This document shows, one piece after another, positions 54,501 through 64,000 of a stretch of DNA of 64,000 nt. Numbering within the stretch: the stretch's first letter is position 1; the number at the start of each line of letters is the position of its first letter. Made by a program: the position numbers and the translations under genes. This stretch comes from Delphinus delphis. Its lineage: Eukaryota; Chordata; Mammalia; Artiodactyla; Delphinidae. The stretch lies in assembly GCF_949987515.2 (NCBI RefSeq), contig NC_082698.1, positions 33,818,070 to 33,882,069 of the forward strand. The letters run 5' to 3'. The notes beneath the pieces were generated by a model, which had not been told where the DNA came from, did not search any database, and was given only the letters and a program-made list of their open reading frames with translations.

Positions 54501-55150
54501 TAGCTGGAAAAAAAAGATTCGATTCTGAGAAAAGGAAAAGGCAACAAATGTCATGATGCCCCAACCACAAAGAAGTCGCAGGTCTTACTCAGCAGGACTG
54601 TGGGGGTCATAAAGAAATCTTCAGTTCAGAGAGGTAGAGGGGAAACATTCTGGAAATCCTAACTGTGGGAATCAATAAGCGCTGGAGATGATCACCTCCT
54701 AGAAAACTGAGTAAAGTGCTTCATGGTAAAGACACTGTGAGCAGCCTACAGGAACCCACTCTCTTGCTTGGCAATGACCTCAGATAAAACATAATCTGGC
54801 TTCCCGAGGACACATTTTTCCCCCAGCTGTGAAATGGGCCTGAAATACTGAATTGTTTCAGATAACTCATCAAAGATGTCTGAGACTATCAGGAGAGGTG
54901 GGGATATTGATCATGCCAATGTTGGACCTAAAAGGGAAATTCCTACCCGAAGTTATAGGTCCCAAGAAACTGATAACATCAGTTGCCTAGAAGAGAACTG
55001 CGTGGTGGCACATAGGTAGGGGAGGGGAGTGTGAATGAGATGGGAAGTGACTTTATGCTGTATACCCTTTTGTACTTTTTGAATTTTGAACACGGTTCCT
55101 GAAACAGTGTCTGGCATGTAGTAGGTGCTCAATAGCACCTAAGAGCACAG
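54501..55150. other. Unassigned sequence
   Basis: There is no gene. TGTCTGGCATGTAGTAGGTG at about 55,110 is an L2-like end, and an old L1-like end (CCTTTTGTACTTTTTGAATT) lies near 55,065. Confidence 0.45.
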
Positions 55151-55154
55151 TCAA

Positions 55155-55230
55155 ACGTGATTTTTTGCCGTAGAGCAGAGATTGGCACAACGTTGTAAAT
55201 CAACTCTACTTAAATTAAAAAAAAAAACAA
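55155..55230 (+). mobile_element. Very short L1 3' tail
   Basis: AGAGCAGAGATTGGCACAAC ... GTAAATCAACTCTACTTAAA plus poly(A), inserted in GTGATTTTTT, which recurs after the next SINE (about 55460). Confidence 0.75.
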
Positions 55231-55233
55231 TGG

Positions 55234-55445
55234 TGGGCTTCCCTGGTGGCGCAGTGGTTAAGAGTCCGCCTGCCGATGCAGGGGACACGGGTTTGTGCCC
55301 CAGTCCAGGAGGATCCCGCATGCCGTGGAGCGGCTGGGCCCGTGAGCCATGGCCGCTGGGCCTGCGCGTCCGGAGCCTGTGCTCCACGACGGGAGAGGCC
55401 ACAACAGTGAGAGGCCCGCGTACTGCAAAAAAAAAAATAAAAAAC
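55234..55445 (+). mobile_element. CHR-2 SINE next to L1 tail
   Basis: Full CHR-2 with an A-rich and CAAA-rich tail, located in the A tail of the short L1. Confidence 0.93.
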
Positions 55446-55469
55446 AAACAAACAAAAAAATGTGATTTT

Positions 55470-55650
55470 TTAATGCTACCTCCACCATTTTTATTGCGAG
55501 CTTTGATTAGTTTCTTAACCTTAAACTGAGCTCCAGTTTCCTCAAAAGTAGTATAGGGATTGTGATAATGTCTCTCTCATAATACTGTTATAAGGATTAA
55601 ATGAGTTATTGCACGTAAATCACTGGCATACACTAAACAGTCGATAAACA
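55470..55650 (+). mobile_element. MIR SINE
   Basis: TAACCTTAAACTGAGCTCCA, ATAAGGATTAAATGAGTTAT and GGCATACACTAAACAGTCGA. Confidence 0.7.
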
Positions 55651-55659
55651 GTAGTTGCG

Positions 55660-55695
55660 GTGATGATGATCACAATGATGATGATGATGATGACA
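55660..55695 (+). repeat. (GAT)n microsatellite
   Basis: GATGATGATCACAATGATGATGA-type units, imperfect. Confidence 0.9.
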
Positions 55696-55767
55696 ACTAC
55701 AACAATGATGGTGGAAGAGAAGCAGACCAGAGGGATCTACTAATTCTTTTATGAAAATAGAGCATTG

Positions 55768-55980
55768 GGCTTCCCTGATGGCGCAGTGGTTGAGAGTCCG
55801 CCTGCCGATGCAGGGGACACAGGCTCATGCCCCGGTCCAGGAAGATCCCACGTGCCGCGGAGCGGCTGGACCCGTGAGCCATGGCCGCTGAGCCTGCGCG
55901 TCCGGAGCCTGTGCTCCGCAACCGGAGAGGCCACAGCAGTGAGAGGCCCACACACCGCAAAAAAAATAAAATAAAATAAA
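55768..55980 (+). mobile_element. CHR-2 SINE
   Basis: Full CHR-2 with an AAAATAAAATAAAATAAA tail and a perfect 14-bp target duplication AAAATAGAGCATTG (55754-55767, 55981-55994). Confidence 0.95.
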
Positions 55981-55994
55981 AAAATAGAGCATTG

Positions 55995-56425
55995 CTCTAG
56001 TAAATATTGCTTGAAATAAATGTTTGTCATCTGGATTTGGGAATCTTTTATTACAGGGAGGTTTTTCAATTAGAAATGTACTTGAGGTCTATTATACTGT
56101 AGAGGATACAAAGATTAACAAGAAAAGGTCCCTGCCCTCAAGGAGCTTTGTTGTAATATTATGGGTGAATGAATGTCATAAAAACAAACTCTAGACTATC
56201 TGATTGCTGTTGTTCTTGTAGTGAATTAACTAAAATGAACACACCGCATGAAGATTCAAGAGCTGGAAAGTTCAATGAAGCTAATACTCAAGATTCTGCA
56301 GTTATTACAGTTCTTAGTGTAGCAATGAACCAGATATCACATGGATGACATTCTAATCTTCTTCCCTCTTCTTTGCTTAGCATCTGGGCTTTTTGTGTAC
56401 TGTTTTTGTATATGCATAGATATGA
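55995..56425. other. Unassigned sequence
   Basis: There is no gene. GGTCCCTGCCCTCAAGGAGC near 56,130 is part of an old repeat. Confidence 0.45.
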
Positions 56426-56429
56426 AAGG

Positions 56430-56650
56430 TAGTATTACCCACTGGTTAAAAGCATGGACCTTTCTCTGACATTTCCTAACTCTATGACCTTGGCAAAGCA
56501 TTTACTTTTTCTCGGCCTATGTTTTTTATTTTAGCCTAAAAAAAAAAAAAGCTAATAATCACACCTATATCATACAGTTGTGAGGATTAAATATACCACT
56601 GCCTTTAAAATTTTTAGCACTGTACCTGACCTGGTAAGTTCTCAACTTCC
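56430..56650 (+). mobile_element. MIR SINE
   Basis: CCCACTGGTTAAAAGCATGG, TCTATGACCTTGGCAAAGCA and GTTGTGAGGATTAAATATAC. Confidence 0.8.
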
Positions 56651-57125
56651 TTCTATTTGAAAGGAGTAGAATAAATTTTGCCTGGTGGCAAGCAATAAGC
56701 TATAAAGAAATTAGTTTAGCCCATCTTTCCTTCTCCCAAGTTGAAAGGCAAACAATTTTTGGTTGTTTGACTTTTTAACCTCCTAAATTATACAAAATAC
56801 TATTTGCATGGCTTATGTTGAAGGAAAACAAAATTGATAAAAGGAGTGGGGCTGTACATTTCCTAAATCTTTGCTAGTTTAGGGAAGATGGTTCTGATTT
56901 GTTTCTCCTTCTAAGTTCATGATCTTGATTATTAGTCCCTCCAGCCACTCAGCCACTGAAGCTAAAAAGAGAAGAGCCGTGTTTGAGATGGGGAAGAGGG
57001 AAGCAGAGAGAAGAGAGATTGAATAGTTGAAGTGGGAGTAGTGGAAAAGAGGAAAAGAGAAGATGACTGCCCAGGTTGATTTGGGGGACTGCACTTAATA
57101 GCGTATAGTCCCCAAGACTGGAGAG
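56651..57125. other. Unique sequence
   Basis: I see no gene or clear repeat. Confidence 0.45.
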
Positions 57126-57129
57126 GCCT

Positions 57130-57230
57130 AATGGTTCCTGAAGAGCAGAAGCTGTGTCTCAGTCACCCGTGTCCTCCACCAACACCCAGCACTGTCCCTG
57201 GCATCAAGATGGCATCATCAAATGTGGGTC
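57130..57230 (+). mobile_element. L2 LINE 3' end, decayed
   Basis: AGCAGAAGCTGTGTCTCAGT ... AACACCCAGCACTGTCCCTG. Confidence 0.6.
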
Positions 57231-57700
57231 ACTGAGTGTCACCCCAGCACTTCTAGGAGAAAGAGCAGGATTATATAGGCTGAAAGCCCAACCCTGAGTA
57301 CAAAAGGGGCTTGCTGGGTTTCTAGGGAGAACGAGCCATTCTGTTTTTCTGAATGAGAAAGTGAACATCTGGATGGAGCAGAATATTTAAGAAGTCTCAG
57401 AGGGAATGAGGACAAGGAATATGGACAAGAGCAGCAGTCACAGGGGCAGTTGCTGTGGTGACAGCAGCTCCTAAACCGGGTGGCTCATGGCGCTGAGCCA
57501 CAGTGTGTGAGGCCTTCCTCTTTCGTGATCACCAGGAGCGATGACTGTGGAAGCAGAGCAGGAGGATGTTACACTTGGAGTTCCAGCCTTCGAGTTGATG
57601 GAAAACTAGCCACACAATGACTGTAGGCTCATTACTTTCCACCTTATTAACCCTCTAAGGCTGGAAACCCAAGAAACTTTTGCTCCCTTTTTGTAATCCA
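57231..57700. other. Unique sequence
   Basis: I see no gene or clear repeat. Confidence 0.45.
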
Positions 57701-57704
57701 GCAG

Positions 57705-57815
57705 ATAGGTAAAAACTCCATGTTATAAATGAGGAAACAGGCCCAGAGAAGTTAAACAACTTGTCCAAAGGCACAGAGCGAAAAAATAGCAAAGCAAGGA
57801 TTTAATCTTGGACAT
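57705..57815 (-). mobile_element. MIR SINE fragment
   Basis: AAATGAGGAAACAGGCCCAG ... AACTTGTCCAAAGGCACAGA in reverse MIR order. Confidence 0.75.
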
Positions 57816-58017
57816 GATTCTTGAACAAGATCTTTCTATGGTGCCATAAACCCGTGCTATTGGTTAAGCAATTGTAAGAGGTGCAAGTACTATTTTTAAA
57901 CAAGAAGGCCATACCTATCACTTTATTCCCTGCGTATGCACCCATTCCTGGGTATTCTGGGACATTAAAGTGAAAAACAGGAAGTCTCCACGAAAGAAAC
58001 AAAAAGGAGAGCAAAGG

Positions 58018-58132
58018 GTTTTTTTTGGCCATGCCGTGTAGCATGCAGGATCTTAGTTCCACGACCAGGGGTCGAACCCGTGCCCTCTGCAGTGGAAGCG
58101 TGGGGTCTTAGCCCCTGGACTGCCAGGGAAGT
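58018..58132 (-). mobile_element. Short tRNA-derived SINE
   Basis: TTTTTTTTGGCCATGCCGTG ... CCTGGACTGCCAGGGAAGT read in reverse. Confidence 0.88.
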
Positions 58133-58305
58133 CTCTTTATTAATCTAAATGTATAAGCAAGCATATATTGTCTATTATGATCAGGTACATAAGTACATAC
58201 ATATATAGATACAGTGTATACAAAATTATTAATCAGCACCATGCTCAAAATAAATTAGATTTCTACCACCTTTTATTTTTAAAATTATAATAATTGCACT
58301 CGGTT

Positions 58306-61300
58306 ATTTTTTTAAAATTTTTTATTTATTTTTTTATACAGCAGGTTTCATTAGTCATCAGTTTTATACACATCAGTGTATACATGTCAATCCCAATTGC
58401 CCAATTCAGCACACCACCATACCCACCCCCTGGCCGCTTTCCCCCCTTGGTGTCCATACGTTTGTTCTCTACATCTGTGTCTCAATTTCTGCCCTGCAAA
58501 CCGGTTCATCTGCACCATTTTTCTAGGTTCCACATATATGCGTTTATATACAATATTTGTTTTTCTCTTTCTGACTTACTTCACTCTGTATGACAGTCTC
58601 TAGATCCATCAACGGCTCCACAAACGACCCAATTTTATTCCTTTTTCTGGCTGAGCAATATTCCCTTGTATATATGTACCACATCTTCTTTATCCATTCG
58701 TCTGTCAATAGGCATTTAGGTTGCTTCCATGACCTGGCTATTGTAAATAGTGCTGCAATGAACATTGGGGTGCATGTGTCTTTTTGAATTATGGTTTTCT
58801 CTGGGTATATGCCCAGTAGTGGGATTGCTGGGTCATATGGTAATTCTATTTTTAGTTTTTTAAGGAATTTCCATACTGTTCTCCATAGTGGCTGTATCAA
58901 TTTACATTCCCACCAACAGTGCAAGAGGCTTCCCTTTTCTCCACACCCTCTCCAGCATTTGTTGTTTGTAGATTTTCTGATGATGCCCATTCTAACTGGT
59001 GTGAGGTGATACCTCATTGTAGTTTCGATTTGCATTTCTCTAATAATTAGTGATGTTGAGCAGCTTTTCATGTGCTTCTTGGCCATCTGTATGTCTTCTT
59101 TGGAGGAATGTCTATTTAGGTCTTCTGCCCATATTTGGATTGGGTTGTTTCTTTAATATTGATCAGCATGGGGTGTTTACATATTTTGGAGATTAATCCT
59201 TTGTCCGTTGATTCGTTTGCAAATATTTTCTCCCATTCTGAGGGTTATCTTTTCGTCTTGTTTATGGTTTCCTTGGCTGTGCAAAAGCTTTGAAGTTTCA
59301 TTAGGTCCCATTTGTTTATTTTTGTTTTTATTTCCATGACTCTAGGAGGTGGATCAAAAAAGATCTTGCTGTGATTTATGTCAAAGAGTGTTCTTCCTAT
59401 GTTTTCCTCGAAGAGTTTTATAGTGTCTGGTCTTACATTTAGGTCTCAAATCCATTCTGAGTTTATTTTTGTGTATGGTGTTAGGGAGTGTTCTAATTTC
59501 ATTCTTTTACATGTAGCTGTCCAGTTTTCCCAGCACCACTTATTGAAGAGACTGTCTTTTCTCCATTGTATATCCTTGCCTCCTTTGTCGTAGATTAGTT
59601 GACCAAAGGTGCGTGGGTTTATCTCTGGGCTTTCTATCCCGTTCCATTGATCTATATTTCTGTTTTTGTGCTAGTACCATATTGTCTTGATGACTGTAGC
59701 TTTGTAGTATAGTCTGAAGTCAGGGAGTCTGATGCCTCCAGCTTCTTCATTTTCCCTCAAGACTGCTTTTGCTATTCGGGGTCTTTTGTGTCTCCATACA
59801 AATTTTAAGATTTTTTTGTTCTAATTCTGTAAAAATTGCCATTGGTAATTTGATTGGGATTGCACTGCATCTGTAAATTGCTTTGGGTAGTATAGTCATT
59901 TTCACAATATTGATTCTTCCAGTCCAAGAACATGGTATATCTCTCCATATTGTTTGTGTCATCTTTAATTTCTTTCATCAGTGTCTTATAGTTTTCTGCA
60001 TACAGGTCTTTTGTCTCCCTAAGTAGGTTTATTCCTAGGTATTTTATTCTTTTTGTTGCAGTGGTAAATGGGAGTGTTTCCTTAATTTCTCTTTCAGATT
60101 TTTCATCATTAGTGTATCATCATGTAGTGTATAGGGATGCAAGAGATTTCTGTGCATTAATTTTGTATCCTGCAACTTTACCAAATTCATTGATTAGCTT
60201 TAGTAGTTTTCTGGTGGAATCTTTAGGATTCTCTATGTATAGTACCATGTCATCAGCAAACAGTGACAGTTTTACTTCTTCTTTTACAATTTGTATTCCT
60301 TTTATTTCTTTTTCTTCTCTGATTGCCGTGGCTAGGACTTCCAGAACTATGTTGAATAATAGTGGTGAGAGTGGACATCCTTGCCTTATTCCTGATCTTA
60401 GAGGAAATGCGTTCAGTTTTTCACCATTGAGAATGATGTTTGTGGTGGGTTTGTCGTATATGGCCTTTATTATGTTGAGGTAAGTTCCCTCTATGCCGAC
60501 ATTCTGGAGAGTTTTTATCATAAATGGGTGTTGAATTTTGTCAAAAGCTTTTTCTGCATCTATTGAGATGGCCGTAAGGTTTTTACTCTTCAGTATGTTA
60601 ATATGGTGTATCACATTGATTGATTTGTGTATATTGAAGAATCCTTCCATCCCTGGGATAAATCCCACTTGATCATGGTATATGATCCTTTTAATGTGTT
60701 GTTGGATTCTGTTTGCTAGTGTTTTGTTGAGGATTTTTGCATCATATTCATCAGTGATATTGGTCTGTAATTTTCTTTTTTTGTAGTATCTTTGTCTGCT
60801 TTTGGTATTAGGGTGATGGTGGCCTCATAGAATAAGTTTGGGAATGTTCCTTCCTCTGCAATTTTTTGGAAGAGTTTGAGAAGGATGGGTGTTAGCTCTT
60901 CTCTAAATGTTTGATAGAATTCACCTGTGAAGCCATCTATCTGGTCCTGGACTTTTGTTTGTTGGAAGATTTTTAATCACAGTTTCAATTTCATTACTTG
61001 TGGTTTGTCTGTTCATATTTTCTATTTCTTCCTGGTTCAGTCTTGGAAGGCTATACCTTCCTAAGAATTTGTCCATTTCTTCCAGGTTGTCCATTTTATT
61101 GGCAGAGTTGCTTGTAGTAGTCTCTTAGGATGCTTTGTATTTCTGCGGTGTCTGTTGTAACTTCTCCTTTTTCATTTCTAATTTTATTGATTTGAGTCCT
61201 CTCCCTCTTTTTCTTGATGAGTCTGGCTAGTGTTTTATCAATTTTGTTTATCTTCTCAAAGAACCAGCTTTTAGTTTTATTGATCTTTGCTATTGTTTTC

Positions 61301-62860
61301 TTTGTTTCTATTGCATTTATTTCTGCTCTGATCTTTATGATTTCTTTCCTTCTGCTAACTTTGGGTTTTGTTTATTGTTCTTTTTCTAGAACCTTTCGGT
61401 GTAAGGTTAGATTCTTTATTTGAGATTTTACTTGTTTCTTGAGGTAGGCTTGTATACCTATAAACTTCCCTCTTAGAATGGCTTTTGCTGCATCCCATAG
61501 GTTTTGGATCGTCGTGTTTTCATTGTCATTTGTCTCTAGGTATTTTTTGATTTCCTCTTTGATTTCTTCAGTGATCTCTTGGTTATTTAGTAATGTATTG
61601 TTTAGCCTCCCTGTGTTTGTGTCTTTTACGTTTTTTCCCCAGTAATTCACTTCTAATCTCATAGCATTGTGGTCAGAAAAGATGCTTGATATGATTTCAA
61701 TTTTCTTAAATTTACTGAGGCTTGATTTGTGACCCAAGATGTGACCTATCCTGGAGAATGTTCTGTGCGCACCTGAGAAGAAAGTGCAATCTACTGTTTT
61801 TAGATGGAATGTCCTATAAATATCAATTAAATCTATCTGGTCTATTGTGTCATTTAAAGCTTCTGTTTCCTTATTTATTTTCATTTTGGATGATCCGTCC
61901 ATTGGTGTAAGTGAGGTGTTAAGGTCCCCCACTATTATTGTGTTACTGTCATTTCCTCTTTACAGCTGTTAGCAGTTGCCTTATATATTGAGGTGCTCCT
62001 ATGTGGGGTGCATATATAATTATAATTGTTATATCTTCTTCTTGTATTGATACCTTGATCATTATGTAGTGTCCTTCCTTGTCTCCTGTAACATTCTTTA
62101 TTTTAAAGTCTATTTTATCTGATATGAGTATTGCTACTCCAGCTTTCTTTTGATTTCCATTTGCATGGAATATCTTTTTCCATCCCTTCACTTTCAGTCT
62201 GTATCTTTGTCTGGTTTTGGTATCAGGGTGATGGTGGCCTCATAGAATGAGTTTGGGAGCTCACGCCAAGGAGTGCTTCCCAGAACTTCTGCTGCCAGGG
62301 TCCTTGTCCCCATGGTGAGCCACAGCCACACCCCACCTCTGCAGGAGACCCTCCAACACTAGCAGGTAGGTCTGGTTCAGTCTCCTCTGGTGTCACTGCT
62401 CCTTCCCCTGGGTCCTGATGTGCACACTACTTTGTGTGTGCCCTCCAAGAGTGGAGTCTCTGTTTCCCCCGGTCCTGTTGAAGTCCTGCAATCAGTTCCC
62501 ACTAGCCTTCAAAGTCTGATTCTCTAGGAATTCCTCCTCCTGTTGCCGGACCCCCAGGTTGGGAAGCCTGATGTGGGGCTCAGAACCTTCACTCCAGTGG
62601 GTGGACTTCTGTGTTATAAGTGTTCTCCAGTCTGTGAGTCACCCACCCACCATTTATGGGATTTGATTTTACTGTGATTGCGCCCCTCCTACTGTCTCAT
62701 TGTGGCTTCTCCTTTGTCTTTGGATGTGGGGTATCTTTTTTGGTGAGTTCCAGTGTCTTCCTGTCAATGATTGTCCAGCAGCTAGTTGTGATTCTGTTGT
62801 TCTCGCAAGAAGGAGTGAGAGCACGTCCTTCTACTCCGCCATCTTGGTTCAGGGCCTTGC
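58306..62860 (-). mobile_element. L1, 4.5 kb, with rearranged 5' part
   Basis: The element reads on the minus strand: 3' end with T run at 58,306-58,340, 3' UTR to about 58,550, decayed ORF2 to about 62,200, a ~55-bp stray piece of RT-region sequence at 62,205-62,260, then non-ORF sequence to 62,855 that looks like an L1 5' UTR (ending CTCCGCCATCTTGGTTC). ORF1 and the start of ORF2 are missing. No clear target duplication was found. Confidence 0.87.
58544..62191 (-). pseudogene. L1 ORF2 remains (endonuclease, RT, Cys-rich end), broken
   Basis: Three open stretches remain. Endonuclease pieces lie at 61372-62191, with GDLN in place of the usual GDFN and an SDHN catalytic motif. RT lies at 60120-60668, with [14 protein letters not shown] and the catalytic FADD. 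The C-terminus lies at 58544-59086, with the Cys-rich motif CWRGC...HCWWEC. Frameshifts and stops separate them, so no full ORF2 protein is made. The family protein normally nicks DNA and copies L1 RNA into the genome. Confidence 0.9.
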
Positions 62861-63076
62861 AGGCTGAAGCGTAAGGAGGGGCTGAATTTCCTAAAGCACA
62901 GGCTGGTGGAGGCTCTTTGGGCTGAGCAGGAGCTGGAGCTGGAGCTGGAGCTGCAGCAGGAGCGGGAGCCGGATCCCGCGCTGGAGCCTGTAGCCAAGGC
63001 GAGAATATCTGCTTCTGGTGTTGCAGCTGCCCAGGAACTTCTCCGAATTTGCACTAGGTTATTTCAAACTCCATAA
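62858..63076 (+). other. Unidentified open frame next to the L1 5' end
   Basis: From the L1 border a plus-strand frame stays open for about 70 codons to TAA (63074-63076). It starts CRLKRKEGLNFLKHRLVEAL, passes through a Glu-Leu repeat (DNA GAGCTG repeated) and ends AAAQELLRICTRLFQTP. ATTAAA occurs just after the stop. The composition looks like a real soluble helical protein end. It may be the 3' part of a processed pseudogene or a captured exon. I do not recognise the parent. Confidence 0.35.
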
Positions 63077-63580
63077 ATTAAAACTGTTTTGATTACATTT
63101 TAATCATCCAATACTGTATTTTAAATAAGTCAAAGACACTTTTTCGTACAAAGGATAGAAAATAAGCCCATTATTTATCTTTATAGAAACTTCAAGCAAG
63201 TATTATTAGGCTCATCAATTCATGGTCTATTCCCATTGATAAAAAGAAAAATGAGTGATTCTAGAAGTGTAGCCTGATTTTGGTTTTGCTCTTCTAATTC
63301 TGAGTTAGTGATTTATAATTCAGTGAGAAAGTAACAACAGCCATTTAAAATAATATTTTTAATAAAATATCTATGAAATGGTTTTTACCGGTTTCTCTTC
63401 TTTCTCTTCGTCTTTGGGGAAAAAGTACCAAGTGAGATCTGCCACTGATGCTTCTATTGAACCAAAGCCACTTTCTCCAGCAGATAATTTGCCATGCAAG
63501 GTACAGTAGCAAGGTTTTCAATTTCCTTCAAAACAAAAGCTTTTCAGTACGGAGATTAGGGTAAACCTAACAGGATATCA
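63077..63580. other. Unique AT-rich sequence
   Basis: I see no gene or clear repeat. Confidence 0.45.
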
Positions 63581-63592
63581 GATCAAATTCTT

Positions 63593-63919
63593 TTTTTTTT
63601 TTCTTTTTTTTCTTTTTTTTTTTTTTTTTTGGCTGCATTGGGTCTTCGTTTCTGCACATGGGCTTTCTCTAGTTGTGGTGAGCGGGGGCTACTCTTCATT
63701 GCAGTGCACAGACTTCTCATTGCAGTGGCTTCTCTTGTTGCAGAGCACGGGCTCTAGGCATGCAGGCTTCAGTAGTTGTGGCTCGCGGGCTCTAGAGCAC
63801 AGGCTAAGTAGTTGTGGCTCACAGGCTTAGTTGCTCCGTGGCATGTGAGAACTTCCTGGACCAGGGATCAAACCCGTGTCCCCTGCGTTGGCAGGCAAAT
63901 TCTTAACCAGGGAAGTCCC
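63593..63919 (-). mobile_element. CHR-1 SINE with small head deletion
   Basis: CHR-1 in reverse with a long T/C tail. The head lacks the usual CACTGCGCCACC stretch (TTCTTAACC is followed directly by AGGGAAGTCC). Target copies AGATCAAATTCTT at 63580-63592 and 63920-63932. Confidence 0.92.
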
Positions 63920-64000
63920 AGATCAAATTCTTACATGCTCAGGACTTTTCAAGTACACAATGGGGAAGTATCTTTGAAGGCATGGGTGGTGACCATAAAA

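Noticed and set aside
1..64000. A new multi-gene system (operon, defence or biosynthetic cluster)
   Set aside because: The window holds one spliced developmental gene in retroposon-rich mammalian DNA. No cluster of coding regions supports such a system.

Overview
This is vertebrate nuclear DNA, almost certainly from a cetacean. The base composition, the LINE-1 and MIR relics and the spliced gene are mammalian. The young insertions are the tRNA-derived SINEs typical of whales and dolphins: the long CHR-1 type, the shorter CHR-2 type and a third short tRNA-SINE. I saw no ruminant Bov-tA/Bov-B and no pig PRE1 sequence. Whether the animal is a toothed or a baleen whale cannot be told from this window.

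The only recognisable functional protein-coding gene is HHEX (haematopoietically expressed homeobox, also called PRH), on the minus strand between about 48.4 and 42.65 kb. All four coding exons are present with canonical splice sites and one open frame of 268 codons, including an intact homeodomain. A CpG island covers exon 1 and the promoter. A GATA/ETS motif cluster lies in intron 1, a repeat-poor AT-rich block lies at the 5' end of intron 3, and the 3' UTR carries two AATAAA signals. A second CpG island starts just beyond the 3' end of the gene and has no known transcript.

Region by region: positions 1-42,100 are the 3' flank of HHEX. In other mammals this is the gene-poor interval towards EXOC6 and holds the HHEX type 2 diabetes association signals. 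Here it is a mosaic of old repeats (MIR, L2, old L1, MaLR LTRs, hAT relics such as MER5A), younger L1 3' ends and cetacean SINEs, many with readable target-site duplications. Between them lie repeat-poor blocks that may hold distal enhancers. Positions 42,100-49,500 hold HHEX and its CpG islands. Positions 49,500-64,000 are the 5' flank (towards KIF11 in other mammals), with old L1 remains, SINEs and a 4.5-kb minus-strand L1 (58.3-62.86 kb) carrying decayed ORF2 and an unusual rearranged 5' part.

I found no new protein-based system. The observations most worth checking are the 98-bp direct repeats flanking a young L1, a SINE carrying a 3' transduced segment, a perfect 15-bp-stem hairpin, the unassigned CpG island 3' of HHEX, two unidentified short open frames, in-frame codon losses in the acidic tail of HHEX, and several candidate enhancers.
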